From positions 661,348 to 725,347 of the forward strand of contig NC_017946.1 of assembly GCF_000263735.1 (NCBI RefSeq): a DNA stretch of 64,000 nucleotides, given 5' to 3'. Origin of the DNA: Pyrococcus sp. ST04 (lineage in GTDB: Archaea; Methanobacteriota_B; Thermococci; Thermococcales; Thermococcaceae). The notes beneath the pieces are model-generated. The model did not search any database, was not told the origin of the DNA, and worked only from the letters and a program-made list of their open reading frames with translations. Both the position numbers and the translations under genes were made by a program. This document shows positions 1 through 7,908 of the stretch, piece by piece; position 1 is the first letter of the stretch, and the number at the start of each line of letters is the position of its first letter.

Positions 1-1
1 T

Positions 2-172
<171 letters not shown>

Positions 173-249
173 CTGTTTCGTGTAAATTTTAATTTTGTTA
201 CAATTTCCTAATTATGTTTTGTAATTTAAACACAATTTAAACTATTGTC

Positions 250-260
250 AGTAATATTTA
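250..260 (+). promoter_or_regulatory. Probable TATA box for the TasA-like gene
   Basis: The AT-rich element aatatttatat lies about 60 bases upstream of the ATG at 316, within a 143-base intergenic gap. A start of transcription some 25 bases downstream would leave a short leader with the purine-rich stretch aggcggtg before the ATG. Assigned by composition and position only. Confidence 0.35.
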
Positions 261-315
261 TATTCTAATCCAACGATGAAGATAGGAAAAATTAAAGTCT
301 AGGCGGTGAATTAAT

Positions 316-900
316 ATGAAAGAGTTAGAACATAGAAAAGTTCTGGGTGTGCTGATTATTCTTGCTGTACTTGCGGTCTTTAGTTTGGCTCATGTCAGGG
401 GAAATTTCTCTGACGTAGCAACATCGGAAGGAAATAAAGTATCGAGCGCTGAGTTCGATGTAAGAATAAGCAAGGATGGCAAAAGGTTCTATGACTCAAC
501 AAAGATATTCTCGATAGATGACATGAAGCCAGGGGAAACTAAAGAGTTCACCTTTTATGTGAAGAACTATGGTGAGATTGAGATATCTAATGTTTCCCTA
601 TTCCTGAAAGTTAAGGACATAGAAGACGAAATTTCCCCAGCAGAGAAGCCACATGACATGACTGAAGACGTTGGAGAGCTTAGTAGCTGTTTAGTGCTTA
701 GGATTTATTCGAACGGAACTAAAGTCACCGAGGGGAGGCTATCTGAACTTGCTGGGAAGAAAATATCTCTATTCTCGGGAACTCTAAAGAGCGGGGAAAA
801 GTTTCTAGTAAGGCTTCATTTGACCTTCGACAAGAACGCTGGGAATGAGTGCATGACTGACAGTGTTGAGGTTTATATTAAGATCGTCGCTGTTCAATAA
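316..900 (+). CDS. TasA/camelysin-like secreted protein with SipW-type signal sequence
   Basis: 194 residues. The N-terminus has a short basic start, a hydrophobic helix at about residues 9-27, then NFSDVATSEGN and a beta-rich segment. This matches the pattern of SipW-dependent TasA/CalY (camelysin) proteins, where an aromatic residue followed by SDxxTxxGN comes just after the signal peptide cleavage site. The remainder is beta-rich with no catalytic motif. Known relatives in archaea form extracellular bundling pili by donor-strand exchange; whether this one polymerises is inference. It stands alone between a gene from the left edge and the tRNA methyltransferase gene. A single-subunit adhesin or lipoprotein-like surface protein is an alternative. 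Confidence 0.6.
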   Translation: MKELEHRKVLGVLIILAVLAVFSLAHVRGNFSDVATSEGNKVSSAEFDVRISKDGKRFYDSTKIFSIDDMKPGETKEFTFYVKNYGEIEISNVSLFLKVKDIEDEISPAEKPHDMTEDVGELSSCLVLRIYSNGTKVTEGRLSELAGKKISLFSGTLKSGEKFLVRLHLTFDKNAGNECMTDSVEVYIKIVAVQ

Positions 901-944
901 CCTTCCACCGTTTATTTTATAACCCCTAATTAAAGGCTATATTG

Positions 945-1934
945 ATGAAGTTCTATGTAGAGATTCTTGGCACCCTTCCGGAAATGGCAGTTGCTGAAGT
1001 AAATGCACTTGCTGAGTTAGGAAAGGGAACGGTTTTGGATAAGGATTATCTACTTGTCTCTGGAGAAATAGAGAACATGAAGATTTTTGAAAGACTTGGA
1101 ATGGCACACGAGTTTGGAATTCTGCTATTTTCCTCTGAGAACCCTGACGAGATAATCGATTATGTAAAATCTTTCCCGTGGAAGAATGTCATCAATGGAA
1201 CGTTTGCCGTAAGAAGGGAGAGGATGAAAAACTGCACTCATGAAATTGAGGGGTTGGATAAGCTAATTGGTGGGATAATACACTCCCAAGGATTAAAAGT
1301 TAACCTTTCTAGACCGGATGTCGTTGTTAGGGTGTACTGTGGGGAAAATCTGTGGCTAGGCATTAGGATTAGAGAGTTCAAGGGAAAAGAGTTTGAAAAC
1401 AGAAAGGCCGATAGGAGACCTTTCTCAAGACCAATAGCCCTCCCTCCAAGGATAGCTAGGGCAATGGTTAACTTAACTAGGGCAACTAGAGAGTTGCTGG
1501 ATCCTTTTATGGGGACTGGGGGGATGCTCATAGAGGCAGGCCTTATGGGACTTAGGGTGTATGGTCTTGATATTAGGGAAGACATGGTTGAAGGGGCTAA
1601 GCTAAACTTAGAGTACTATGGAGTTAAGGACTACACGGTTAAAGTTGGTGACGCAACTAGAATAAAAGAAGCATTTCCGGGTAAGACATTTGAGGCTATA
1701 GCAACGGATCCTCCGTACGGTTCCTCAACAACCCTTCCCATGAAGAGAGATGAGCTTTACAGGAGGGCTCTTGAGAGTATGTATGAAGTTCTGGATGGGT
1801 ACCTTGCAATAGCTTTTCCCGCAGACTTCGATGCGGTAAGTGTTGCGGAGAACATTGGTTTTAAAGTCATTGAGGAGTTCTATCAAAGAGTTCATTCTTC
1901 ATTGGAAAGATATTTTTACGTGATGAGGATCTAG
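945..1934 (+). CDS. trmG10: tRNA (guanine-10-N2)-dimethyltransferase, THUMP family
   Basis: About 329 residues. The N-terminal part (roughly 1-150) fits a ferredoxin-like/THUMP RNA-binding module. The C-terminal half is a Rossmann methyltransferase with SAM-binding motif DPFMGTGG from about residue 186 and catalytic motif DPPYGSS from about residue 255, the DPPY signature of N2-guanine methylation. Family members in Pyrococcus form m2G and m2,2G at tRNA position 10, which helps folding at high temperature. A TTG at 942 precedes the ATG at 945; I prefer the ATG. It appears to be monocistronic, with its own upstream AT-rich region and the next gene 94 bases downstream. Confidence 0.88.
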   Translation: MKFYVEILGTLPEMAVAEVNALAELGKGTVLDKDYLLVSGEIENMKIFERLGMAHEFGILLFSSENPDEIIDYVKSFPWKNVINGTFAVRRERMKNCTHEIEGLDKLIGGIIHSQGLKVNLSRPDVVVRVYCGENLWLGIRIREFKGKEFENRKADRRPFSRPIALPPRIARAMVNLTRATRELLDPFMGTGGMLIEAGLMGLRVYGLDIREDMVEGAKLNLEYYGVKDYTVKVGDATRIKEAFPGKTFEAIATDPPYGSSTTLPMKRDELYRRALESMYEVLDGYLAIAFPADFDAVSVAENIGFKVIEEFYQRVHSSLERYFYVMRI

Positions 1935-2028
1935 GTCGCTTCATAAGGAAGGGAGATTCAAGGAAAACTTAAAAATATCCACCAAATCTCATCACGTGTA
2001 GCGTGAGGACTTCTAGGGAGGTGAGAGC

Positions 2029-4251
2029 ATGGCAGTTAGAGACTGTCCAGAATGTCATGGAACAGGTAAAGTCAAGGTGGGCGAGAAAGAGTGCCCTGTT
2101 TGTCATGGATGGGGGTATGTTCCTGCTGATTTCAAGCTTGGTGATCATTTAAAGGGTTACAGGAATCTGGAGAACTTTGGAGTTGATGAGGAGGTAGATG
2201 AGATCCCATGCCCCGAGTGTCATGGAAAAGGTGTCGTTCCTGTTTATGATACCTGCCCAACGTGTGGTGGGACTGGAAAAGTTTTAGTGTGTGACATTTG
2301 TGGAAGAGTGAAAGGACCCTGGGAGCCTGGGATGGAGACAACTTGGGTGTGCCCCGAGTGTGAGAGAAAGTTCAAAGTTGTTTACGTTTTGGACAATGCG
2401 TGTGATTATGAGGATGTTGAGATAGGAAGCTACTACAAGGGAATTATTGACAGGGTTGAAAGATTTGGAGTTTTTGTAAGGCTCAACAAGCACGTTCTTG
2501 GCCTTATAAAAAAGAAAGATCTGCTCGGTAAAAGGCAATATGTTCCTGGTCAGGAGATTATAGTTCAGGTTCTTGACGTTAGGCCTGACAAAAGAGAGAT
2601 AGACTTTCTTGAAGCTCCACTGACAAGGTATAGGGAGGTTCAGGTTAAAAAGGAATTACCAGTCACGCCAATCGGGGATCTTAAAGAAGAGCTTGCAGGT
2701 AAAACTGTTAAGATAAGAGGGAAAATAACTCAGGTTCAAGTTACCGGTGGTCCAACGGTATTCACGCTAACCGATGGCACGGGGATAACATGGGCCGCAG
2801 CTTTTGAGGCCCCAGGAGTTAGGGCATATCCAAACATAAACGTTGGCGACATAGTGGAGGTCATCGGAAAGGTTTCCTTCCACGCCGGTAAGATTCAAGT
2901 AGAAGTAATCGACATGTACAGACTTTGGGGACCTGAAGCCGCAGAGGTTAAGAAGAAAATTGAAGAAGAGCTTGATAGAAAGGCAAAACCTGAGGACGTA
3001 GGGTTCTTGGTTGAAAGTGAAGTTCTTGAGAAGCTGAAACCCAAGATAATGCAGGCGGCGTTCCTAATTAGAAGAGCAATATTTGAGGGGAGACCAATAA
3101 TACTGAGACACCACGCTGATACCGATGGGTACACAGCAGGAGTTGCCCTTGAAACTGCGATAGTTCCTCTAATAGAGCAGGTTGCTCCTGATCCGGAGGC
3201 TAGATGGCACCTCTTTAAGAGAAGGCCCTCTAGAGCTCCCTTCTATGAGCTTGAGGATGTTTTAAAGGATATAATCTTCATGATGGAAGATCATATGCGC
3301 TTTGGAGATGAGCTTCCGCTGATAGTTATCGTGGACAATGGTGGAACAACCGAAGACATTCCCGCGTACAAGAGATTGAAGGCTTATGGGGTTAAGATAG
3401 TCGTAATAGACCACCATGATCCAAGGGACTGGATAAGTGAAGACAAGGCAAAGGTCGATGAATACGTTGATGTCCACGTTAATCCTCACCACATCAAGAG
3501 GGGCTATTATGAGCTGACCGCTGGAATGCTTGCTACTGAAGTTGCTAGATATATAAATCCAGAAGTTGAGGACAGAATAAAGCACCTTCCCGCCATAGCT
3601 GGTACGGGGGATAGAAGTAAGGCTCCGGAGTTCTATCAGTACCTGAAGTACGCAAAGGAGAAGGGATTGACGGAGGATGACTTGAAGAAAATAGCTGAGG
3701 TCATTGACCATGAGGCATTTTACTGGAAGTTCATGGATGGTAGGGGAATAATAGAGGAGATCCTTCTCGTTACTGGAAACCTGCAGAGGCATAGAATGCT
3801 TGTTGAGTCTATATACCCAGAGGTCAAGGCGAAACAAGAGAGGGTTCTCAAAGCTGTCTTACCTCATGTGAAGAGCGTTGTTCTTCCCAATGGAATTAGA
3901 TTCAACACTATCGATGTTGAGCTCTATGCGCCGAAGTTTGAGTACCCGAGTCCAGGAAAGCTTTCGGGAATAATTCATGATCACTTTAAGGAGAAGTATG
4001 GAGAAGACTCTCCTATAATAACCCTAGCCTACGGTCCAGATTTTGCGGTGGTCAGGGCGAGTGATGGAATGGCCAAATACAATTTTGACCTGAACAAGAT
4101 AGTTAAAGTCCTAGAGGAAAAGCTTCCTGATGCTGGAGTTGAAGGAGGTGGCCATAGCTACGCCGGCTCGATAAAATTCTTTGAGGGGAAGAGGAAAGAA
4201 GTGCTCGAGGCTTTTGCGAAGGAGATAATAAAGCTAAAGGCTGGTGAGTAA
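2029..4251 (+). CDS. DHH-family phosphoesterase with DnaJ-type zinc finger, S1 and OB-fold domains
   Basis: 740 residues with an unusual domain chain. Residues about 6-85 carry four CxxCxGxG-like repeats of DnaJ zinc-finger type, followed by a further CxxC pair near 89-111. An S1 RNA-binding domain spans about 132-195 and an OB-fold of nucleic-acid type about 222-298. The DHH/RecJ-like catalytic core starts near residue 361 (RHHADTDG), has DHHDP further on, and ends with a DHHA1-type GGGHS motif near the C-terminus. RecJ-like archaeal proteins degrade single-stranded DNA or RNA; the precise substrate here cannot be read from sequence. A GGGAGGTGAG ribosome-binding site precedes the ATG. It overlaps carS by eight bases. 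Confidence 0.8.
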   Translation: MAVRDCPECHGTGKVKVGEKECPVCHGWGYVPADFKLGDHLKGYRNLENFGVDEEVDEIPCPECHGKGVVPVYDTCPTCGGTGKVLVCDICGRVKGPWEPGMETTWVCPECERKFKVVYVLDNACDYEDVEIGSYYKGIIDRVERFGVFVRLNKHVLGLIKKKDLLGKRQYVPGQEIIVQVLDVRPDKREIDFLEAPLTRYREVQVKKELPVTPIGDLKEELAGKTVKIRGKITQVQVTGGPTVFTLTDGTGITWAAAFEAPGVRAYPNINVGDIVEVIGKVSFHAGKIQVEVIDMYRLWGPEAAEVKKKIEEELDRKAKPEDVGFLVESEVLEKLKPKIMQAAFLIRRAIFEGRPIILRHHADTDGYTAGVALETAIVPLIEQVAPDPEARWHLFKRRPSRAPFYELEDVLKDIIFMMEDHMRFGDELPLIVIVDNGGTTEDIPAYKRLKAYGVKIVVIDHHDPRDWISEDKAKVDEYVDVHVNPHHIKRGYYELTAGMLATEVARYINPEVEDRIKHLPAIAGTGDRSKAPEFYQYLKYAKEKGLTEDDLKKIAEVIDHEAFYWKFMDGRGIIEEILLVTGNLQRHRMLVESIYPEVKAKQERVLKAVLPHVKSVVLPNGIRFNTIDVELYAPKFEYPSPGKLSGIIHDHFKEKYGEDSPIITLAYGPDFAVVRASDGMAKYNFDLNKIVKVLEEKLPDAGVEGGGHSYAGSIKFFEGKRKEVLEAFAKEIIKLKAGE

Positions 4252-4759
4252 AGTGCATCCACTGTTCGAAGCTTTCTGGTATATCCTTCCCGCCTACTTC
4301 GCTAATTCTTCTCCGGTAGTTTTAGGTGGAGGAACCCCAATGGACTTCGGGAAAACTTGGAGAGATGGGAAGAGGATATTTGGGGATGGAAAAACCTGGA
4401 GGGGATTTTTTGGAGGCTTAACTGTTGGGACAAGTGTGGGAGTCATTCAGCACTTCATAATCCCTACTTACTATGGCTCTCTGAAGTTGTCGATTCTAGT
4501 TGCCTTCCTTCTTTCTCTTGGAACTTTAATCGGAGATTTGATTGGTAGTTTCATAAAAAGGAGGCTTAATCTTCCAAGAGGATATCCAGCCGTTGGTCTA
4601 GATCAGTGGGGTTTTTTGATCTCAGCCCTATGCTTTGCGTATCCAGTAAGAACAATCCCGACAGGTGAAGTTCTGTTTTTACTCGTTGTTACCCCTCTAA
4701 TACACTGGGGCACTAATGTTTTTGCTTACAAGATGGGGTGGAAGAGTGTTCCATGGTAA
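4244..4759 (+). CDS. carS: CDP-archaeol synthase (CDP-2,3-bis-O-geranylgeranyl-sn-glycerol synthase)
   Basis: 171 residues, a polytopic membrane protein with about five hydrophobic segments. The conserved stretch DFGKTWRDGKRIFGDGKTW near residues 34-52 and the later GDLIGSFIKRR motif are hallmarks of the CarS/CdsA-like family. The enzyme uses CTP to activate unsaturated archaetidic acid, the step before polar head groups are added to archaeal lipids. The GTG start lies inside the end of the DHH gene, so the two are translationally coupled. A second GTG nine bases later is possible. The stop lies directly against that of the convergent GTPase gene with no spacer. Confidence 0.92.
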   Translation: MSKVHPLFEAFWYILPAYFANSSPVVLGGGTPMDFGKTWRDGKRIFGDGKTWRGFFGGLTVGTSVGVIQHFIIPTYYGSLKLSILVAFLLSLGTLIGDLIGSFIKRRLNLPRGYPAVGLDQWGFLISALCFAYPVRTIPTGEVLFLLVVTPLIHWGTNVFAYKMGWKSVPW

Positions 4760-5320
4760 TCATTTAGCATATTGGGCATAATATGCGAGGGCCTTTAAAA
4801 TCTCGTTGAATCCCTCGTATGTGACGAGAGATAGAAGTATGGGCTTCTGTTCCAGCCTTTTTTCAACGATTTTTGCGAGTTCAAGGACTTTTTCTCTTGG
4901 TACAAGATCTATTTTATTTATGACGACTATTATTGGCTTTTCATACCTAAATTTTAACATGTAGTGCAACTTCTCCATTCCTCTATGAAGGCCTTTTGTA
5001 GCGTCTATCATGTGGATAATTACGTCTGCACTCACTATCTCTTCAATTAATTCCCTAAATCGTTCTTCACTTAGAACTTTGCCTCTCACTTCCTTTTCTG
5101 GATCAAATAATCCGGCCGTGTCAATTAGAACTACTTCATCGGCTCCACCAAAGGGATTTTTCATTGTCTTTGGGAGCTTTACCTTTCCAAAGACTCTTTT
5201 TATTGTCCCTTTTGTTGTTCCAGGGACTTCTGAAACTTCTGAAAACCTTCCCCCCAGTAAGGCATTCATCAGGGTGGATTTCCCAACGTTCTCTGCACCG
5301 ATGATCGCAACCTTTATCAT
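4760..5320 (-). CDS. Era/HSR1-like small GTPase
   Basis: About 186 residues starting MIKVAIIGAENVGKST. It has all G-motifs: P-loop GAENVGKS (G1), a threonine-rich switch I with PGTTKG (G2), DTAG (G3) and NKID (G4). The protein is a stand-alone GTPase domain without a KH domain, so it is not bacterial Era itself. Relatives are often linked to ribosome assembly, but the role in archaea is not established. An upstream in-frame TTG/ATG at 5332 exists; the ATG at 5320 sits three bases behind a GGGTGAG ribosome-binding site and is preferred. It is convergent with carS and divergent from the OB-fold gene. Confidence 0.75.
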   Translation of the reverse strand: MIKVAIIGAENVGKSTLMNALLGGRFSEVSEVPGTTKGTIKRVFGKVKLPKTMKNPFGGADEVVLIDTAGLFDPEKEVRGKVLSEERFRELIEEIVSADVIIHMIDATKGLHRGMEKLHYMLKFRYEKPIIVVINKIDLVPREKVLELAKIVEKRLEQKPILLSLVTYEGFNEILKALAYYAQYAK

Positions 5321-5372
5321 CTTCTCACCCATATTATGATAGCTTGCTAAAGGTTTAAGGGGTTGAGGGAAG

Positions 5373-5687
5373 ATGAAGCGGAGGATTAAACTTGGTCACC
5401 ACTATTACTACATCGTAACACCTGAAGAGCTAATGAACGGAAAGTATAAGGGAAAAAACGTTGTCATTGAAGGTGAGATTGAAGAGAAGCCGGTAATAGA
5501 ATTCCTCCCAATGGAGCTTCCAAGCTACAGAACAATATTCAGAATTTTAGGGTTTAAGGTGGAGTTCTCTGGAACTCCAAGCGTCAGGGCTGGTGAGAGA
5601 GTTAAGGTGTATGGAGTTTTTGTAGGGGATGGGATAATAGCGAGAGCCATAGAAACGGAAGGTGCAATCTACATAACTGAAGAATGA
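5373..5687 (+). CDS. Small OB-fold-like protein of unknown function
   Basis: 104 residues, with the alternating beta pattern of a nucleic-acid-binding OB fold: GKNVVIEGEIEEKP in the first half and AGERVKVYGVFVGDGIIAR near the C-terminus, as in single-domain RPA/NBD-like proteins. No zinc or enzymatic motif is present. It is divergent from the GTPase gene with 52 bases between the coding starts, and 31 bases upstream of the HD-phosphohydrolase gene, so it probably leads a three-gene operon with that gene and the GlcNAc-1-P transferase. Function unknown. Confidence 0.6.
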   Translation: MKRRIKLGHHYYYIVTPEELMNGKYKGKNVVIEGEIEEKPVIEFLPMELPSYRTIFRILGFKVEFSGTPSVRAGERVKVYGVFVGDGIIARAIETEGAIYITEE

Positions 5688-5718
5688 TTTTTAAAGTCGG
5701 GGATAAAAATTGGGCCCG

Positions 5719-6252
5719 ATGGAAATACTTGATAAAATCCTAAGAGTAAGCACCTTGAAAAGACTTCCAAGAATGGGATGGCTATTCAAAGATGTCCCCA
5801 ACCCAGAGAGTATTGCATCGCACTCTTTTTCAGTGGCTTTCATAACTCTTCTCTTGGCTAACGAGCTGAAGAGAAAAGGTGTAAATATCGATGAGGGAAA
5901 AGCCATAAAAATAGCCATACTGCATGATATTGCTGAGTCAATTTTAACAGATTTACCACTCTCTGCCCAGAAGTATTTGAATAAAACTGAAGCTGAAATT
6001 AAAGTTTTTGAAGACATTTTCCCGGAATTCTTGGATCTATTTGTAGAGTATGAGGAAGGAAAGACATTAGAGAGTCAGGTTGTAAAGCTGGCTGACAAAA
6101 TTGATATGGTTGTTCAGGCTTACAAGTATATGCTAGCTGGGAACAGGAATTTGGATGAATTTTGGACAGCGTTGGATGAAGTAGAGAAACTTGAAGTTTC
6201 AAAATACTTTAAAGATCTTTTAGATGCCCTCAGGAGGTTAAAGCATGTTTGA
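5719..6252 (+). CDS. HD-domain phosphohydrolase, YfbR/HDDC2-like
   Basis: About 177 residues. The HD-superfamily metal ligands are all visible: H in ASHSF, the HD pair in ILHDIAE, and D in LADKID. This arrangement matches YfbR/HDDC2-type 5'-deoxynucleotidases, which remove phosphate from deoxynucleoside monophosphates. Substrate preference cannot be read from the sequence. An in-frame TTG at 5710 precedes the ATG at 5719, which I take as the start. The gene overlaps the following GlcNAc-1-P transferase by eight bases, implying co-translation, although no functional link is obvious. Confidence 0.75.
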   Translation: MEILDKILRVSTLKRLPRMGWLFKDVPNPESIASHSFSVAFITLLLANELKRKGVNIDEGKAIKIAILHDIAESILTDLPLSAQKYLNKTEAEIKVFEDIFPEFLDLFVEYEEGKTLESQVVKLADKIDMVVQAYKYMLAGNRNLDEFWTALDEVEKLEVSKYFKDLLDALRRLKHV

Positions 6253-7132
6253 AGTTGGTGCTCTTCTTTTGTCCTTAGTACTGACAAAATATATCGCTGC
6301 TCAAATGAAGAAAGCTGGCATAGTAGGTGTCGATGTCCATAAGTTGGAGAGGGTTGAGGTTCCTGAGATGGGGGGCTTGGCAATTGTATTTACGATAACG
6401 CTTTTTGCACTATTTATTGTGGGATTGGAAGGGTGGATTATAGGTGTCTTTCTTCTGGTAGCATTAGTAGGTATTATCGATGATTTAACTAATCTGAGGC
6501 AATCTCATAAGGTCATTTTAACGGCTTTAGCTACCTTTCCCTTAATCTTTCATATTAGCAGAGAAAGCATAATCTTGGGAAATTGGGAAATCAACCTCGG
6601 AATACTGACTTTAATAATATTCTGGATCTATGTTGTTGCCACTGCAAATCTTGTGAACATGCTGGCGGGTTTTAATGGACTTGAGGTTGGTTCTTCTGTC
6701 ATAATATTCTTCTTCTTATATTTGCTGAGTCATGAAGGTTGGGCTAAGAGTGTCTCCCTAATAGCGTTCTTTGCTTCATTGGGATTTTTATATTGGAACA
6801 AGTATCCAGCAAAAGTTTTCCCTGGAGATACTGGAACTCTGTCTTTAGGTGCCTTAATGGGATTGGTTGCCGTATACCAAGGACTTGAATTCCCCCTTGC
6901 GATAATGTTGATCCCCCATGCCATTGACTTCATCCTTAAGCTTGGGGTTAAGTTCCAAGGAAAACAACTTGGAAGGACTAAAGTTCTCAAAGATGGAACA
7001 CTTGTCCCTCCCCCTTATCTTTCCTTTCTAGGCTTGATAATGAGAGTTAGAAGGGTTAGGGAGTGGGAGCTTGTTGGAATTGTTTGGGTTATGGAAGTAT
7101 TACTTGGAATATTTGCCTTGTTAATCTATTAA
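6245..7132 (+). CDS. GlcNAc-1-phosphate transferase, MraY/ALG7 (AglH-like) family
   Basis: 295 residues with about ten hydrophobic segments. Family signatures are present in order: PEMGGLAIV near residue 41, IIDDLTNLRQ with the metal-binding aspartate pair near 80, NMLAGFNGLE near 138, the FPGDTG motif near 195, and a PHAIDF loop later. These match polyprenyl-phosphate GlcNAc-1-P transferases, in archaea the enzyme starting the lipid-linked N-glycan on dolichyl phosphate. The ATG overlaps the HD gene within a GGAGG-containing region. Its 3' end overlaps the convergent Cas6-like gene by 12 bases. Confidence 0.85.
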   Translation: MFEVGALLLSLVLTKYIAAQMKKAGIVGVDVHKLERVEVPEMGGLAIVFTITLFALFIVGLEGWIIGVFLLVALVGIIDDLTNLRQSHKVILTALATFPLIFHISRESIILGNWEINLGILTLIIFWIYVVATANLVNMLAGFNGLEVGSSVIIFFFLYLLSHEGWAKSVSLIAFFASLGFLYWNKYPAKVFPGDTGTLSLGALMGLVAVYQGLEFPLAIMLIPHAIDFILKLGVKFQGKQLGRTKVLKDGTLVPPPYLSFLGLIMRVRRVREWELVGIVWVMEVLLGIFALLIY

Positions 7133-7840
7133 CTTCACCATCCCAAACCCAAATCTTGTCTTTTCTCCAAAGCCATTCTCATAACCGAACCTTGCTATCT
7201 CTTCCGAGCCAATATACCTAAAGACCATAAGCGATCCTCTTATGTATGAATCTCCAACCATCAGCCTCGTGGGTTTGAACTTTAGAACTTCAATAGTGAA
7301 TTCCTTGTCTTGGGGTAAATGACCCATTATTTCATTATATCTTAGCAGCATAACTTTCCTTAGCCGATCCATGAACAGATCATCATGGGGATAAAGATCC
7401 CAATGTCTAAGCTTCCCGTTCTCAAATTTTACTGTTCTGACGACTATTGGACTTAATGTTGAAAACATATTCTCCCGTCCTATGTTTTTTACTTTAATGA
7501 CTTTTATATCCCCTACAAGAAACGCAACGTCACCAATTTTGAATTCGGGACTTTTTTCAACGGCTTCAGCTATAGCTCTTATAATCTCCTCGTTGAATGA
7601 CGAGACATAGAGGGACACGTCATCAGAGAGTATTTCAATACCCCTCTCGGGTAATATCCTCCTCTTTCTCACAATTATCCTAGAAAAAGTCCAATATCCA
7701 TGGGGAGAGGAGAGTAATTGCGTTAAACTAGGCTCTATTGAGTTTACCTTCTCTAGGATTTGGGAGTATACCTCATAATTGTAATTGAATGGGAGAACAG
7801 CATTGTCTTTAAGTGGGAGCAGTTTTATCTCTATTCTCAT
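7121..7840 (-). CDS. Orphan Cas6-family RNA-binding protein, probably non-catalytic
   Basis: 239 residues in two ferredoxin-like halves. The C-terminal glycine-rich loop GFGEKTRFGFGMVKL is diagnostic for Cas6. The catalytic Tyr-His-Lys triad known from the active Pyrococcus furiosus Cas6 is not found at equivalent places: by eye alignment, Tyr31 falls at a Leu, and the region of His46/Lys52 reads SSPHGYWTF, with one His where Lys52 should be and no Lys. P. furiosus also has an inactive paralogue (Cas6-3), which this gene probably corresponds to. No CRISPR array or other cas gene is in the window. The start has a GGAGGGG site at good spacing. Confidence 0.85.
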   Translation of the reverse strand: MRIEIKLLPLKDNAVLPFNYNYEVYSQILEKVNSIEPSLTQLLSSPHGYWTFSRIIVRKRRILPERGIEILSDDVSLYVSSFNEEIIRAIAEAVEKSPEFKIGDVAFLVGDIKVIKVKNIGRENMFSTLSPIVVRTVKFENGKLRHWDLYPHDDLFMDRLRKVMLLRYNEIMGHLPQDKEFTIEVLKFKPTRLMVGDSYIRGSLMVFRYIGSEEIARFGYENGFGEKTRFGFGMVKLID

Positions 7841-7908
7841 CTATACCCCTCCTTATTTACACCGGGCCTTATTGATAATTGAGGAGATAAAGAAATAAAA
7901 GCGTTCCG

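Noticed and set aside
1918-1935. A C-box-like GTGATGA at the end of trmG10
   Set aside because: No D box (CTGA) occurs at suitable spacing downstream.
3262-3837. A 191-codon frame antisense to the DHH gene
   Set aside because: It is fully inside a well-supported gene on the other strand, with no family likeness; shadow of codon bias. The same applies to similar antisense frames in rgy, tmcA, iorA and the MFS gene.
7121-7840. A CRISPR-Cas locus around the Cas6-family gene
   Set aside because: No regularly spaced repeats and no other cas gene were seen nearby.
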